Below are positions 10,629 to 24,069 of a stretch of 64,000 nucleotides of DNA, piece after piece. The translations under genes and the position numbers were made by a program. The DNA comes from Pagrus major. Lineage: Eukaryota; Chordata; Actinopteri; Spariformes; Sparidae. The stretch covers positions 28,831,315-28,895,314 of the forward strand of contig NC_133232.1 of NCBI RefSeq assembly GCF_040436345.1, read 5' to 3'. The notes beneath the pieces were generated by a model. It did no database searches. It saw only the letters and a list, made by a program, of their open reading frames with translations, and was not told where the DNA came from. Within the stretch, counting starts at the first letter, position 1, and each line of letters begins with the position of its first letter.

Positions 10629-13600
10629 TCAAGTCCTCATGGCATCACACCTGGAACAATAATTAATAGAGAGAGAGAGGGTTTTAGTGTGAATTTTTGT
10701 TTGACAGATACAGGAATGATTCTCACACGTACGATGGATTCTTTGTGCCGTGATAAAGTGAGCATGTACATGTGCTTTTTCTTGGCAGAAGCTCTTGTCC
10801 AGAACATCTTACATTATGAGCCATACCTACCATATGAGATACAGCTGCTCCCAGAAAACCTCCAAACAACAGATCTTTATTGTAATGGCTGTGTGTGGAC
10901 TGACCTGCAGCGTTGAGGGTTGAGCCTCCGGTTCTTCCGGCTGCAGCTCTCAGCGCTGATGGTGCAGCGGCACTGACAAGACGTCTCATCCAGAACCCAC
11001 TTCCTCCCTCTGCAAGGGCGACAACGAGGCCTCGTAGATGGCGTCGGAGAGGGAGACGAAGGGGGAGAGACACTGGTAGGAGGAGGTGATGGAGGAGGAG
11101 GAGGAGAAGAGGATGGGGGAGGGAGAGTTGGGGCAACATGGGTCCTGCATGTAAGAGGGGTTTAAGAACAGTGTGGTTAGCTGCAGAATTCATAATTTAT
11201 TGATTAAGAGTTTAAATTAAAAGTGCAATTATTCTGTAAATGCTGGTTACATTGAAAATCCAATAAATAAAGTTATATATATACATATAAAAAGAGTCTA
11301 CAGCCATGTAAGCAGCTCTTGGAGACTGAGACGTCTGAGCCGAATGCTAACATGACTTATATGTTCACCATCTTAGTTTAGTGTGTTACCATGCTAACAT
11401 TTGCTAATTAGCACTAAACTCAAAGTACTGCTGAGGCTGATGGGAATGTCATTAGTTTGGTCAAAGTTTTTACTTTATCTTAAGGGAGGCATGAATGTCT
11501 GAACCAACTTTCATGACATTCTGTCCAGTAATTATAAAGACACTTCATTAAAAAACACAAAAGTCCACCTTATGGTTGTGCTACAGAAAAGGTCAGGGGG
11601 TCATCACATTGTGCAGTCTTCAACCTGAGGTGATCATGAATGTTTGTACAAAATTTAACGACAGTCAATATTTCAGTCTGTGCCAGTGGTTGTGAGCCGA
11701 TAGACTGTCATAGCATGAGTCACATTATAGGATCAATACAAGGTCTAAAAGATTTTGCTATTGATCCCAAACCACGTCACCAGCATGGTAAAAATAAAAT
11801 GCTTTGTTTAAACTTTGCCACAGTGCCAGTCGGAGACAAGCCCACACAATGCAGTGTGTGGGAGATGTGTGACTAATGTGGGATACTGTTTCCTTTTCTG
11901 CTAGCAAACTTTCTGCTCTTTTTCGTCGGTCTGTCTCATGTCCGTTACCATGGCTATGGTCACTCGGTTGCCTTTGAGGCCGTCAGTTTCTCCTCCAGAC
12001 TCTCTGTACTTTCTGAGTCTGAGAAAGTTCTCTACGTCAGTTGGTCCATTAACTGGAGCTGGTTCTGCCCCAGTCTTCCCGGGAGGCTGGCAGTCTTAAT
12101 GAAGTAACTTAATGAGGCAGAGAGGGGCAATCTTTGTTCACATCCCGATGACCACGCCTGCCGCTGGCATAGACAGAGAAGGTGGCATTTGGGAGCAAAT
12201 TACACAGATTTCACCCCTGCCAGAGTCTGAATAAAGCCTGTTCTGAGTGATGGATGGGTGTTGAGGAACATCACACCCAGACCGAGCCACCTCTGGCCCC
12301 CAGAGGCCGGAAATGACTGACAGCAAAGTGAAGGGGAAGCAGATGGAAAAAGAGAGTGCTAACAGTGGCTGAATCAGCTCACCTGATCTGTGTAACAGGT
12401 TAAAGGGTAACTTCAGTATTGTTGTGTCTAAATGACTAGCAGGGACAACAATATTTAAATTGGTCCACTATTGAGCAAGAGCACTGAAGTCAGCAGCCGT
12501 GAAACAGGCTGCAATGAAATAAACCCTTAATTCACTGTGAGATGAAAATACGCTGGCTCTGTCTTCTCTGAAGGCTGCCCTCTCTCTGCAGCCTAATATT
12601 TGCACATCTACCTCAGTTAATTAGGGGTTTCAACCAGACCAGAGTTGGTAATTGTTGGAGCATTGCATAGATGAACCAAGACGGCTTTGGTGGGTTTTAC
12701 TTTGTTTCTGTCGAGCTTGAATGAACTCTGTTTTACATTGATAAAATTAACGTTAAGCAAATGGAGTCAGGATGGATGGCTTTACCAGGAGCAAAATGAT
12801 GGCTGATTCTGGTTAAACAAAATGGATCTGTGGGTCTATCTCTGTAGGAATTATTTCTATAATGTTGTCAAACAAGTAGAGTGTGGGACTCGTGCACATA
12901 TGTTCTGGAAATGTATAAAGATGCAGTCATTTTGGAGAGAAGTTTAAGATCAGGTGGTTGAACCTGAGAATCTGAGGCAAAAACAAGCACCTTTAGTGGA
13001 CGTACATTGACCGCAGGGATTACATTGCAGAGAGCCATCATTGAGGACCAATGTCCAAAACTGTTGTCCCCATTTGACACAAACACATGAAAACATGATG
13101 TCCAGGTTGAAAAATACCTAAGTTTAATAGCTTCAAAATGTTGGCTTTGTCCTTGTATATTTCCTACTGACCTTTTTAACAGCCTGAGTTGTGAATTATA
13201 TAAAAAATAAAAGTCATATAACTGATTACAATAACTATTAAATACGAATGAATAGATGATATACAGTGTTGTTGTTGTTATTATAGACCTTACTAGTCTT
13301 TTGTTTTTCATATTACACAGAGGTAAGTCCCAGAGGTGGTGTTTGTGTTTGTGTGTGTGTGTGTCTGTGAGTGTGTGAGTGAGACCTTGACTGCTGTGGC
13401 TGTAAAATAAATTGTCCTTCAGAAATAATACAGACTAGATAACCCTTTTTTTTTTTCTAATCCAAACATTCACACTGATGATGACATAAACGTAAGGTTT
13501 GTAACTGGGTCAAAAAAACCTGAATATTTAACATACACAGCTCCGATGGCTCCAGCTGTCTTCTGTCTGGACTTTCCCCTCTCCTTCTTCTTGTCTTTTC

Positions 13601-16600
13601 TTGTTGGCTTCGGATGCGGCCTGGGAATATCAAACACACAAAGGTCAATCCCCCTGCACCTCCTGAGTGAATATACTTAATGAACCCTACAGTACATGTC
13701 CCTGTTGAATGTTTGTATTTCCTCACTTATTCTCCTCACTTATCATAATTCAGTCTGTTTTCTATACAGGCAAAGTCCCTGTACAGTTGTTTCTAACATT
13801 TGAAAATGAAGTCGGCTTCTTTTTTTAAAGCAATAAAAGGGCTTTAAAAAGAAACACAAGTTTATATCACGTTTAGTATCTACGCTTAATTATCTGAAAA
13901 TGTCAAACAGTACCCAGTCCCGATATATTTCATCTCATAATTGTATTTATAAAGCCCTAACACAAACATTCAGACCTTCAAAAAACACAATAAATCTCCT
14001 TTTCAAAACAGGAAGCTCACAGTAGCGTCAGAGTTTGGTGACTTTCAACTGAGCATCACATCCTCTACATTCTCTTGTACATAATTTCTAACATCAATAC
14101 AATCATTTTTAAAAGTAACTTCTGATATTTGTCTGTATCTGTATTACTTTTTTGCAACTTTATCCTGCTTTGCATTATTTTTCATATGTATCAGTGATAC
14201 GGATTCTGGTACTCAGAGACTTTTTAACATCTTCTCATATGATATACTTTCAAATATCAATTGTAACATGAGGAAACTTCTCAAAGATTTTTTGGCTTTC
14301 AGTCTTTATTTAGATAGGAGGAGATTGACCAGAACCATAAACAATATAAGAAAATGAATAATAAATAGTAAAAAACATTGAAATGCAAAACACAAAACGC
14401 TCAAGAAAAGGTTTTGAGTTGAATTTTAAATGAGTTTAGGGAATGGACTGATGGAAGGGAGGGTGGGAGATTATTTCCAAAGTTTAGGGGCCTTGACTGC
14501 AAAGGCGCGGTCACCACTGAGCTTGTAGTTGGATCATGGAGGAAAGATGACTGACTGGAAGGCTCCAGTAATTGTTGATTACTATTTAATTATATTTTGG
14601 GGCGATGTCCACACTGCCTGGAGTTTACCAGGCAGATCTCTATCCTCCTTATCTACGTTTCCAGCCTCTATTGAGCAAAATCTATTTTACTTTGATAAAC
14701 GCTGGTGTCCTCAACAGCAAAGTACATCTGCACACAGCTTTGTTTTTTTGACTTTACTGCTTTAACGTCCTCGTCTCTCTGTTCTAATCCCATCTGCTGC
14801 AAACTGTATTAAACTATATCAAATTATGGGTACAGTGTTAACCAGCTTAGCTCTGACATTATTAACTGCTGCTGTTGTCTTTGGAGCTCTAATTTACAAT
14901 CATGGATGCGTGACTCTGCTCCATGACTCTGTGAGACAGCACATGGCAGCGGAGATAAAATCATCACTATGGTGACAACAGGATGCGGGCTGTCCCAGGG
15001 GATGCTGGGAAAGAGTCACACAGATGCTAACTTGCTGAGGGGCACACACACATAAACACACAGAAACAAATATTCACACACACACACATGAAAAACTTTC
15101 ACACACATTTATACCAAAACATAGAGAACGTACACATGCACACATGCAGTATGTGTAGAGATTCAGCAAAACCAAACAGTCATATAGACACATGAACCCT
15201 TAACACACACTGTACACACACATACATTGGAATCCTTTATTTATGTCCGCACACTAACAGGAAGCAGGGGGACATAAACATTAAAGATGCAATCATATGA
15301 TTGTCTGGTTGGACCTGCCAGTATGAGGTACACAAACAAACATCAGGGATCCAACAGAAATGTTCCCTTCACAGTGTACAGCTGTTAGTCCCAGCTGACC
15401 ATCAACCAGACCTGAACAGCAGGGTATCTACAGCATGAACGAGAATGTTTCATTGTCCAGAACTAGAACAACAAAATCACAATTCTATCCTGTTTGAGTC
15501 CACACAGTGTGCCTGGTTTAAATCAACCTTCACCTGCCTTGTTCCTGCCATTTTCAACTATCTCATAAAGGCATAAAAGTTTGATTTTTGTTGTGGGGTA
15601 ATGCAGTGGTTAGCACTGCCGCCTCACATCAAGAAGGTTAGGTTATCTGGTGACTCAAAATTGCCTGTCAGTGTGCATGTGAGCATGAATGGTTGTTTTC
15701 TCTATGTGTTGGCCCTGTGATGAGCTGGCGATCTGTCCAGGGTGTGCTCCACTTCTTGCCCAATGTCAGCAGGAAGTCCCCAGTTACTGACATGGCAGGC
15801 CACAGGCCAATCTCCCTGCACATAGCATCAGAAACATCTGGTGGACCAAACTGAGCCTTTCGCCCCACTTTAGGCAGCCTTGCTCCATGGGATAAGCAAT
15901 TATAAATAATGTATTGATGGTAATGCCGTTGCAACAAGTGACTGTTTTGAACTCTGCTGACAGTTGCCTGAAGAAAAGCATTGTATTAACTCACTTTTGG
16001 GCTTTTGCTGTTTTAACGCACCACACAAACAAGGTTGAGCACATCTATTCTTCACTGTGCTTAATCATTGTTAAACCTGGAAAGCAAACACTGACATTTC
16101 ATGTGTTGATGTGTTGTTTTGCTGCATTTAAAAGGTGAGACTTGGGCCTGAGATGTTGGACTTCTCAAAATCGTCCTAACAACCAAAATGACAAAATGTT
16201 TGAAACTAATGAAACCTGCTTGCCTCAGATAATAAATAAGAGAAAATATTAATAGTATCTGATTTTTCAGCACTATTAAGCCATTTAAGGCTCTGTGGGC
16301 TTCATCAGAACTGTTTTTGACTGAAACTGTCCTCAGACTAGCTCTTCCACATCAATAACATCAACAGCAGCATTATAAGAGCATCATTAGTGGACATGGC
16401 TGCACAGATGGGGTTTAATAAAGTCATTAAAGATGACAGAATGTGAGATTTCCCAACAACAACTCACCCACACACAATTAAACACGACCAGACAAGGAGA
16501 GATTAACATCCTGAATTGTTACCTTGTGGTTGGTGTTGGCTGAAACTGTTCTTTTAACCTGCACACAGATAAAACAGGTGGTGTCAGGGGAAGGTGCAGT

Positions 16601-19600
16601 GAGGTCAGGAAACAATAGGTATATCATACATCTCTGAGCATAACGTTGACAGTGTGTTTTATTACCTGCACTCACACTGGCTGTGCTCGACGAAGGGCAG
16701 CTCGATGAGCTCATGTTTCATGAAGGAAGTTCTCATCAGCTTTACACAGATCAGAAAAAATATCATGTTAAACTGCGAACATCCTCTCACTGTTTTCATT
16801 AGTCATCTGCTGTTCTACACTGAAGCAGGTTGGGGTTTAGAGTGTTATACCTCCATGGTGAGTGTGTGCGTGAGTGAGGGAACACACTCCAGGGCCTCGT
16901 CAGCACAGCAGCCACCACATCGCCTCACCGACACACAGGACGGGACGAAAAGATGGTGCGTCTCCCCCGGCAACTCCCGCCAAACCTCCACCAGAGTGTC
17001 CCGAGGCTCACAGCCGCTCCGCGAATAAACCTCCAACCACCGCCGCACTGGTGGAGAAAGCAGAGACACAGACAAATCAATACAGTCATCATCTTATCTA
17101 TCATCTCCATGAAGTCGTGAAGTCGACTCTTTGTAGAAACAGCGTACCTTCTCGACCTTCCCTGGATTTTGGGGAGTCTGCCGGCCGCCAGTGAGCAAGC
17201 TGAAGGGAGACAAAAAAGTCATGAAAAAATTAATGTGAGTGCACCGTTTCGATAAGTTTAGTGTTTTGACCTGTTTGATAGCGTTCAGCATTGCAATTAG
17301 GGTCATGAGTGCGTGGAAAAAGTGAAACAAGGATGTAGTAAACAGCCAAACAGTGGGTGATTAAGAAGAAGAAGAAGAAGTAAAATCTATCTTACAAATG
17401 TGTCCAGCAATGTAATATTGGGAATACCTGCTGCTATTGATCAATAATTGTGATTTTTTGCTGTTGCCAGAAATCTAACTCCCTGACCTACTGCCTGCAG
17501 CCTCCTGTTTGACATTGCTGTAAAATTGTAAGAGCTGCTGGTGCATAACAACCGATCAAAGTATTTCCTGTTAATGAATACCACAATACTTCACACCTGG
17601 CATCTGAACATGAAAAGCTCAATAATGCATCAGGAGGAATGAGAAAACTGTGAACTTTGATACATGTTAGAAAGTAAGAGTGGGCCAACAGCAGTAGGAC
17701 AACTACATCACGTGCCTCATTCTAGGCTGTATTATGACATGTTTCCTGTGTATAAGGGAGACCATTGGTCCATTTGAGCATGTAACTGAAAATGTCTGTG
17801 TTCTCTGTTTTTTAATGTTTTCTACCTGCTACCTTTGCCCTCAAGTCTATCACCCGATTACGGCGTTTGAAACACTTCCAGTAGCCTCACAGTGGGACAT
17901 AGTGAGAGTATCTGCCACTGGATTTCTCAACAATGAACTATTACAGTCATGGTGGAGTTTGAGGAGAAGGAAACCTAATAGTATTTTATAAAATGAGCTG
18001 AAGGGTTAAAACCTCTTCAATTCTTTTCATGTCACTTCATGTTGTCTGTATGTAGTTTTACTCTTACATGTAGCTACCTGCATTCAGAAAGAGGCAAATA
18101 GTGTACTTTTCACTCCACTACATTTATTTTACAGCTATAGTTACTTTGCAGATTAAAGTGGATGCAGACAACTCCTCCCCCACCCCGAGCATTCCCAAGT
18201 GTATTACTGTTGGGGTCACTGTTGCAAAGACAACCAGCTCACTCTCCGCTTTCCTCACAGTAGCAACTACCAACAACAGAGGGTAAGACATGAGTTCATT
18301 CACAACATTTAGTCAACAGTGAGGACGTGAAAGCTGCCAGCCTGATTGGATCCACCATTTTCCTGGGAGATTTTGTGCCCGATCACAAAAAGTGAAAGTG
18401 AGGTTTATGGAACCAAGAACCAAGATGTAATTAACTATTTCATAATTCAATTGTAAGTGTAACTCTATATATCAGATTTATGATATTTTACTGTTTGTAG
18501 CCTCGCCCTCGTTGGACCATCTTAAATCAAAATGGGAGGATGACTATGGTGAGACGATTTCAGGTGAAACCTGGAAAGTCATCCAGGTCTGGGATCCACT
18601 CAACCTACATGTGTGTCACATAATGTGATTCAATGTAAAATACTTCTCTGACTACTTCACCTGTCTAGAAACAGGCTCGCCCAGATTTTTCTGGAATTTA
18701 ACCCAACCTGTCGACAATGTAGCCGAGACCCAGCAACCCTTTTCCACTTATTTCAGACATGCCTTTGGGACAAAAATCTTTGAAACATTCTCATACATAA
18801 GTAATAAGGCCATAGACCCAGAGCCCAATTTGCCAATATTTGGCTTGGCTCACAGAGATCTGAGACTCTCCTGAGCCCAGACCCAAGCTCTGGCCTTTTC
18901 AGCACTGTTAGAAAGACGCCTCATTTTGCACAACTGGAAATCTAACCTCCCCCCTTTGCATAGCCACTGGGTTGATGAGGTAATGGCTCGCTTGAAGCTG
19001 GAAAAGCTTAGATTTGCTACTCAGGGATTGGCCAATGAATTGTATGCATGGCAACTATTCCTTGATTTTTAAAACAATGTCTTCAAATTAAGAAATGTAA
19101 TTTAATGCCTGTATCTGACCCCTGACAAATGAGCATTATATGATTGGGACCTCGTCATGTTTCAGATTAAAAGTCTTAGATGGTTTCTTTAAAAACCATT
19201 TGAGGCCCAACGAGGCAAAAAGAACTAATATCTCACAAATAACAGCAAATAGTTCAAAAATTAAAACAATTGTGTGTAACTTTCTTCTCTCCTCTCTTAT
19301 TAATCATCTAAGAGCTATCAGAATTATCTTGTGACCCACTGGAAGTGCCCAGACCTCAGGTTGGGAATCACTACACTAAACCTAACTGTATATAAAGCAG
19401 TTAAAACTAACTAACTCTAATTTGAATGCATGACTTTATATACATACTATACATTACTCTTACTTATAACAGGGTATTTTTGCATTTTTGTATTGGTAAT
19501 TTTACTTTGAATACTTCTTTGAATAACTCTTACACTCCTGGCAGAACACAGAGAACAAGAACCTCAATTTTATAGCTCTGTTTCTCTCCAACACACACAC

Positions 19601-19712
19601 ACACACACACACTGCCGTTATTGGACCTATGTGTGTGACGACCAAGGCCACTTGCAAGGGAATGTAGACTTTGTCCAGTTACCCCCCTTTGACTGCTCCA
19701 CCCCCTTCTACC

Positions 19713-19761
<49 letters not shown>

Positions 19762-22548
19762 ACACACACACACACTGATTTGGCCCACATTGATTCTGAG
19801 TTAAGCTGGGACTGAGGCCATTTTGTGACTGGTAGGATGTAAGCTTGAGTAAGTGTGTCTTTTCTGTATCACTCTTTGAGACGAGGATAAGATTACCTCC
19901 GTTTGGCAGCTATCTATGAGGAGCTGGCACACACAGACACACACACACAAACACACACACACTCCTGAGTGGCATCCCAGTGCCATCTGCACTGGTATTG
20001 ATGTCCGTCTACCATGTCTAACATGTCTAACTCCCAGCCACTCCCAGAGCACACTGTACAGATGGGCCAAGTGTGTGTGTCCTACACACCGTCTCTCCCA
20101 CACTGTGCTTCATCACTACAGGAGGAAACGAATGACCCCCTTTTTTTCCCAATTAGCTGTCAGAGTAGCAGACAGCCTGAAAGCAGAGAGTCTCAGGTGA
20201 AAGAAAGCAGCTGCGAGCAGGTGAGGAGGCCTTCTGGTGCGCGCTGCTGTGTGTCATGTAGTGTCTAGGATGATGCATCACTGAAACACACAGTCACGAG
20301 CAGCACAAAGTCAGGGCTGGATCCCACACGGCAGCACAGTACTGCCTGTTCCTGATAGAAGTCTCCAGACATAAATAAAAAACCAGCACATGCAGGTTTC
20401 TCCATGTACTGTATGTGTGCCTGAAGGTCTGTGTGAGTGAGTGTGGGAGGAAAATGAGCCCATTCCACATCAAGGACCATATCAGTACAATCATTTTATC
20501 ATCGCTTATGATTGATAGCTATAATAAAGCTGTTTTTAAATGACACAAAGCAAAACTTCAACGTCCATAAAGAATTATTGGTAGGCTACCACTTTCTAAT
20601 GAGGCACTCTTTATAACTGGCTTTTTTGTAGGCTACTATTTTCATTATTTTCTGATAGACTAAATTAATCAAATGATCCACAATCCATAACAAAAATAAT
20701 ATAATTTTAATAACGTACTGTATGTGCTAATGCTTTATATACGAGTTATAAGTCATTAATAAGAACTTTTGGGGTTTCAGGTTGTAGAAAATCCTTCTCC
20801 AGCATCTCACTCGCTTTGTCTTTTCGGCTAACTCTTTAGTTCATCAGGAGGACCTCTCAAATGGACTTATAATAATTAAAAATAAGGGTAACCCGATTAT
20901 CCTATTGGGGGCCGATACTCACCGATGTCGCATCCTTTCTCTGTTTGTAGTCTCCACTATGTGATCTTATGCAATGTCCCACCCACAACACTGTCTGATT
21001 GGTTACAAGTCACAAGTAACAGCCGTTCAACACTAAATAATCTGAATCTGCGAAATAACTTGTAACTAAAGTTATCCAGTTAAGAGAAGTAGAAGTATAA
21101 AGTAGCAGAAAATGGAAATGCTCAAGTAAAGTAACTCAAAATTGTATTGAAATACAGTGCTTGAGTGAATTGTAGTTAGTTACATTTCATCACTGGTTAT
21201 TCTCAACTTTAACACTAAGATTTTTATGTTTACTGCAAATTTATATCCGTTCCAAATATCGCTTTTTAGTCTGTTTGATTACTAATAATCGGGATTTAAC
21301 CATATTGGCTGACCCCGACTTAAAAGACTAGTTCAACACTTGAAAAATGCACTTAATTGCTTTCTTACCTCGAGTAAGGTGAGAACATCAATCCCACTCT
21401 CATGTCTTCCATTTTAAATTTGAAGCTACAGCAAAGCAGCCGGTTAGCTTAGCCTAGCTTAGGTTAGCCCAAAAAGTTGAAACAGCTAAATTAAAGTTCA
21501 AATCTGCCTAACAGCTCCTCTAAATCTCACTGATTAACATGTTTTATCTAATTGTTCTGAAGCTCATCAAAACGATGTGTAAAAAGGACAATTCACAGTT
21601 TTATGGGGTTTTTATACCGAACTTTTCTTTGGGCGAACCGGTTGCTAGGCAACCACTGGAGAATACAGGAAGTGACTAGTCCCATACAAAAAAAAAGTTT
21701 TTTAAGCTTAATTTCTGTAGCTACGGATTATAAACAGATACAAAATGCTTATTAGTGATCTTCAGATGTGCTTGTAGTCATATTTTATTACTTTTGGATG
21801 AGCCAAGCTAGCTGTTTTCCAGTTCCCAGTCTTAAACTAGCTAACGAGCTAACCTGAGTGGCTGCTTCTTCTCGTAAACACGCAAATAAGTGTATTTCCC
21901 GAAATGGCGAACTATTCTCTTAATTTTAAAGTTGTTAGTGAGTGGACGTCTGGTCCAGATGTCCAACAAACCTTTACCTAAAAGTAAGTAGTCATATAAC
22001 AGCCATTAGAGGGAGGTCTTTGCTAATTAACGAATTAAGAGCTAGTTAGCTTAAAAAAGACCAAGTAGCTTAAGTGCTATGCAACCTGGCAACCCAGAAA
22101 TAATTGATATACTTTGGTACATCATTAGTTGCAGTGTATAAACTGTCTACAAAGTGCTCTGCTAGTGAGATGAGACAATAAACAGTCATAAAGTGATTAA
22201 CTAGCGCTACAGACAAATCAAAACAGCCTACAAGGTCATTATAGTGGATTTTCCTGTCACTGGACCTTAAGTGACAGGTGTCATTGACCTAGAGGATAAC
22301 TTCCACTGAAGCTTTAAGTCCCACATGTTCTCCAGCACACCGAAACCCCCACTCAAAAAGGATATAACTTTATGCCAATCAAGTGACAATCCACATAAGC
22401 TGGAGCTAAACCGCACAGGCCAATGACCACTTGAGACAAGCAAGTGTTTCGAGGTCAAACACATACATACCTTGGCATGGGACGTGGGTATTCTGGTGAG
22501 CAGCAGGAATTGAAACATTCCTAGAATAACTTGAAGCATAATCCCCAT
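10629..22548 (-). CDS. vegfb: Vascular endothelial growth factor B
   Basis: Secreted VEGF-family ligand of VEGFR-1-type receptors. Eight coding exons: 22471-22548, 17148-17199, 16851-17047, 16666-16739, 16523-16558, 13537-13620, 10905-11144 and 10629-10650, giving 260 aa. The 52 and 197 bp second and third exons have the same lengths I recall for VEGFA, and all phases chain. Residues 1-26 are a signal peptide, with the ATG at 22548 chosen because it opens the hydrophobic stretch. The cystine-knot domain (about 44-134) has all eight cysteines, including [13 protein letters not shown] and the closing CEC. A basic exon ([14 protein letters not shown]) follows, then a Pro/Ser-rich stretch (about 174-210) and a cysteine-rich heparin-binding segment ([19 protein letters not shown]). 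The last exon encodes RCDAMRT. Assignment to VEGFB over VEGFA or PGF rests on dnajc4/nudt22 linkage and the Pro-rich insert. Confidence 0.93.
11330..11660. repeat. Dispersed fish repeat in a vegfb intron
   Basis: The blocks 'catgctaacatttgctaatt', 'ctgatgggaatgtcatta' and 'aggtcagggggtcatcac' occur in the order I recall for a very common anonymous teleost interspersed repeat. It sits just upstream of the 240 bp heparin-binding exon (in the intron). No termini or coding region are clear. Confidence 0.55.
14285..14540. repeat. Dispersed fish repeat fragment in the vegfb intron
   Basis: The segment with 'gagtttagggaatggactga', 'ttccaaagtttaggggcc' and 'tgcaaaggcgcggtc' resembles a repeat common in fish introns, probably a LINE 3' region. 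Assignment is from memory only. Confidence 0.4.
15590..15780 (+). mobile_element. SINE-like remnant
   Basis: The 5' block 'gcagtggttagcactgccgc' followed by 'ctcacatcaagaaggtta', and the 3' block 'ctgtgatgagctggcgatct' then 'gtccagggtgtg', match in order a familiar fish SINE of tRNA type. The usual B-box and centre are shortened, so this is an old, internally deleted copy. Confidence 0.6.
18663..19075 (+). mobile_element. L1/Tx1-like LINE ORF2 C-terminal remnant
   Basis: Frame-shifted and stop-interrupted translations give [20 protein letters not shown], then [19 protein letters not shown] (needing a small correction) and [19 protein letters not shown]. These match the Cys-rich C-terminal region that follows the reverse transcriptase in L1/Tx1-type fish LINEs. 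Several stops and frame breaks show it is dead. It lies in vegfb intron 1 (between exons 1 and 2). Confidence 0.7.
19330..19400. repeat. Short dispersed repeat tail
   Basis: The string 'gtgacccactggaagtgccc' followed by 'gttgggaatcactacacta' is a familiar terminal segment of a fish interspersed repeat. Only the end is preserved. Confidence 0.4.
19721..19775. repeat. (CA)n microsatellite
   Basis: About 55 bp of CA dinucleotide with one interruption, in vegfb intron 1. Shorter CA tracts lie at 19592-19610 and 19930-19962. Confidence 0.95.
21319..21925. mobile_element. TTAA-flanked MITE (about 0.6 kb)
   Basis: The left end TTAAAAGACTAGTTCAAC and right end GCGAACTATTCTCTTAA are inverted and continue as alignable arms that include 'gttagcttagcctagctt' on the left and 'ctagctaacgagctaac' on the right. 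It is a relative of the 7158-8269 element and lies in vegfb intron 1. No ORF is present. Confidence 0.6.
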
Positions 22549-23450
22549 TGTGCAGGAGTCCAAGGGGCACGCAAAAATATTTTTTGGACCAATCCAAAAA
22601 ACGAGTAGAAGATGGTGTCCTTCTTCCCTTCTCCGATCGATCCGTCCGATTAAAGACGCAGAAATCCCCGCTTTTTATTCTCCACACTCCCCTCCTTGAA
22701 AGGACACCCAGGGTGGCATCCTCAGTGCTGGGGAAAATAAATAACTTAAGTCTGGTTGGTTGAATGTGAAACTAAATGATTGTCTAAACTCTGCCAGGCG
22801 TCAGTTCTTGATAAGTCTAATGATAGTTTAATATATTATCTTTAATTAGTGAGACGCAGCTGTCTGAGATAACACTCCCTAACATAAAGACAGGAAATGT
22901 GCCAGTCTCCGGTGATAATTTAACACCTAACGCTGGTGTCATAACCTTGAAATCCTGATTTTTTTTTTTTAAATGAGACTTGTTTAAACTTTGAGAGATG
23001 CCTCCCTTCATTTATTTCAGGGCACCGTCAGTCTATTGGTCCTGCTCCCATTGAACCGGTCTGGGGGTCCGGGTGGCGTGACTGGATGGATCATCCGGAT
23101 TCCCGCTGAAACGTGGTGCGATCATAAAATCCTCTGTGACGCTGAAGGGAAGAAAAAAAAAAAAAAATCACATCATCCAGCCACAGGACGGTTTTATCCG
23201 GTAAAGATCCGACGCTTTGGTCCGACGTGCGGAGGGACAGTGCGACATATTCCGCTCCCCGGCTCGGTCACAGTCTCTCCACACTGTCGCTCCCCCTGAA
23301 AATATGACGTCTCCTCTCCAGGCGCATCTCCCCGTTTTTTTTTTTTTATCCTCTTATAAATATGACTAGAATAACATCCTCCACTGACACGGCAGCACTG
23401 CTACAACAGAGCCGGCAGAGCAGCAGCAGCAGCAGTGAAGTCAGAGAGGT
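22549..23450 (-). promoter_or_regulatory. vegfb: vegfb 5' untranslated region and promoter area
   Basis: Upstream of the vegfb start codon the sequence turns CpG-containing at about 23040-23320, with A- and T-runs (23153-23166, 23335-23346) and a CAG/CTG stretch at 23415-23435. VEGF genes usually have a long leader, so transcription probably starts in the CpG-rich part. I could not place the start site or an upstream exon. Confidence 0.4.
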
Positions 23451-24069
23451 CTGCAAAGGTAGCGGTGTTCATTTGTTGTGATCGGTTTCCTCATTTCCTT
23501 TGCCCTTGAGACGCACGCAGCGTAACCATTGCGCTGCCAACTTTTTCCAAACAGGACAGGCGCACTGAATACAGGTGCAGCCTCTCTATTGGTCCCAAAG
23601 CAAGGGGGTGGGGGGGTCAGGGGGCCTCCAGGGGCCCCATTGCAAGTGGGGAGCAGGGCTGTAACTCCCACTGAGGACAGCGAGGTCATGTAGAAGATAT
23701 TGTTTCTTAAAATTAGGATTTTTTTATGGGATTCATCCACTATTCTTGTATTTAAAAGAGCAGTTTTTTAAGAAAAAGTGACAGAAATTCACTGGTTCCT
23801 ACTGCTAAAATGTGAATATTCATTGGTAAGCAATGTGAAGATGTCACCTTGAAAAATGTGGTTGGCATTTTCCCCTTTTTTCTTACATTGCATAGACCAA
23901 TACAAGGAAATAATAAGCAGATAAATTGATAAAGAAATTGTAATACTAATAATTATAATAGTATTAATCCCCCAAAGTTGTATTATTAGCAGTGTGGAGG
24001 AGCCTCCATGTTTGGTAATAACATTTCATAACATGTTATTTACAAGTCTGCAACTTCTTGATAATTTCC

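Noticed and set aside
15590-15780. Possible tRNA gene
   Set aside because: Only an A-box-like piece of a SINE is present. No cloverleaf or intact B box can be drawn.
17148-17177. 30 bp version of vegfb exon 2 using the inner AG
   Set aside because: It breaks the frame into exon 3. The outer acceptor gives 52 bp, restores phase and equals the VEGFA exon length.
16654-17194. Plus-strand frames of 106-124 codons
   Set aside because: They are shadows of vegfb exons 2 to 4 on the opposite strand.
22546-22563. Upstream non-ATG extension of the vegfb signal peptide
   Set aside because: The longer frame begins at TTG. The ATG at 22548 directly precedes the hydrophobic core and suits a secreted factor.
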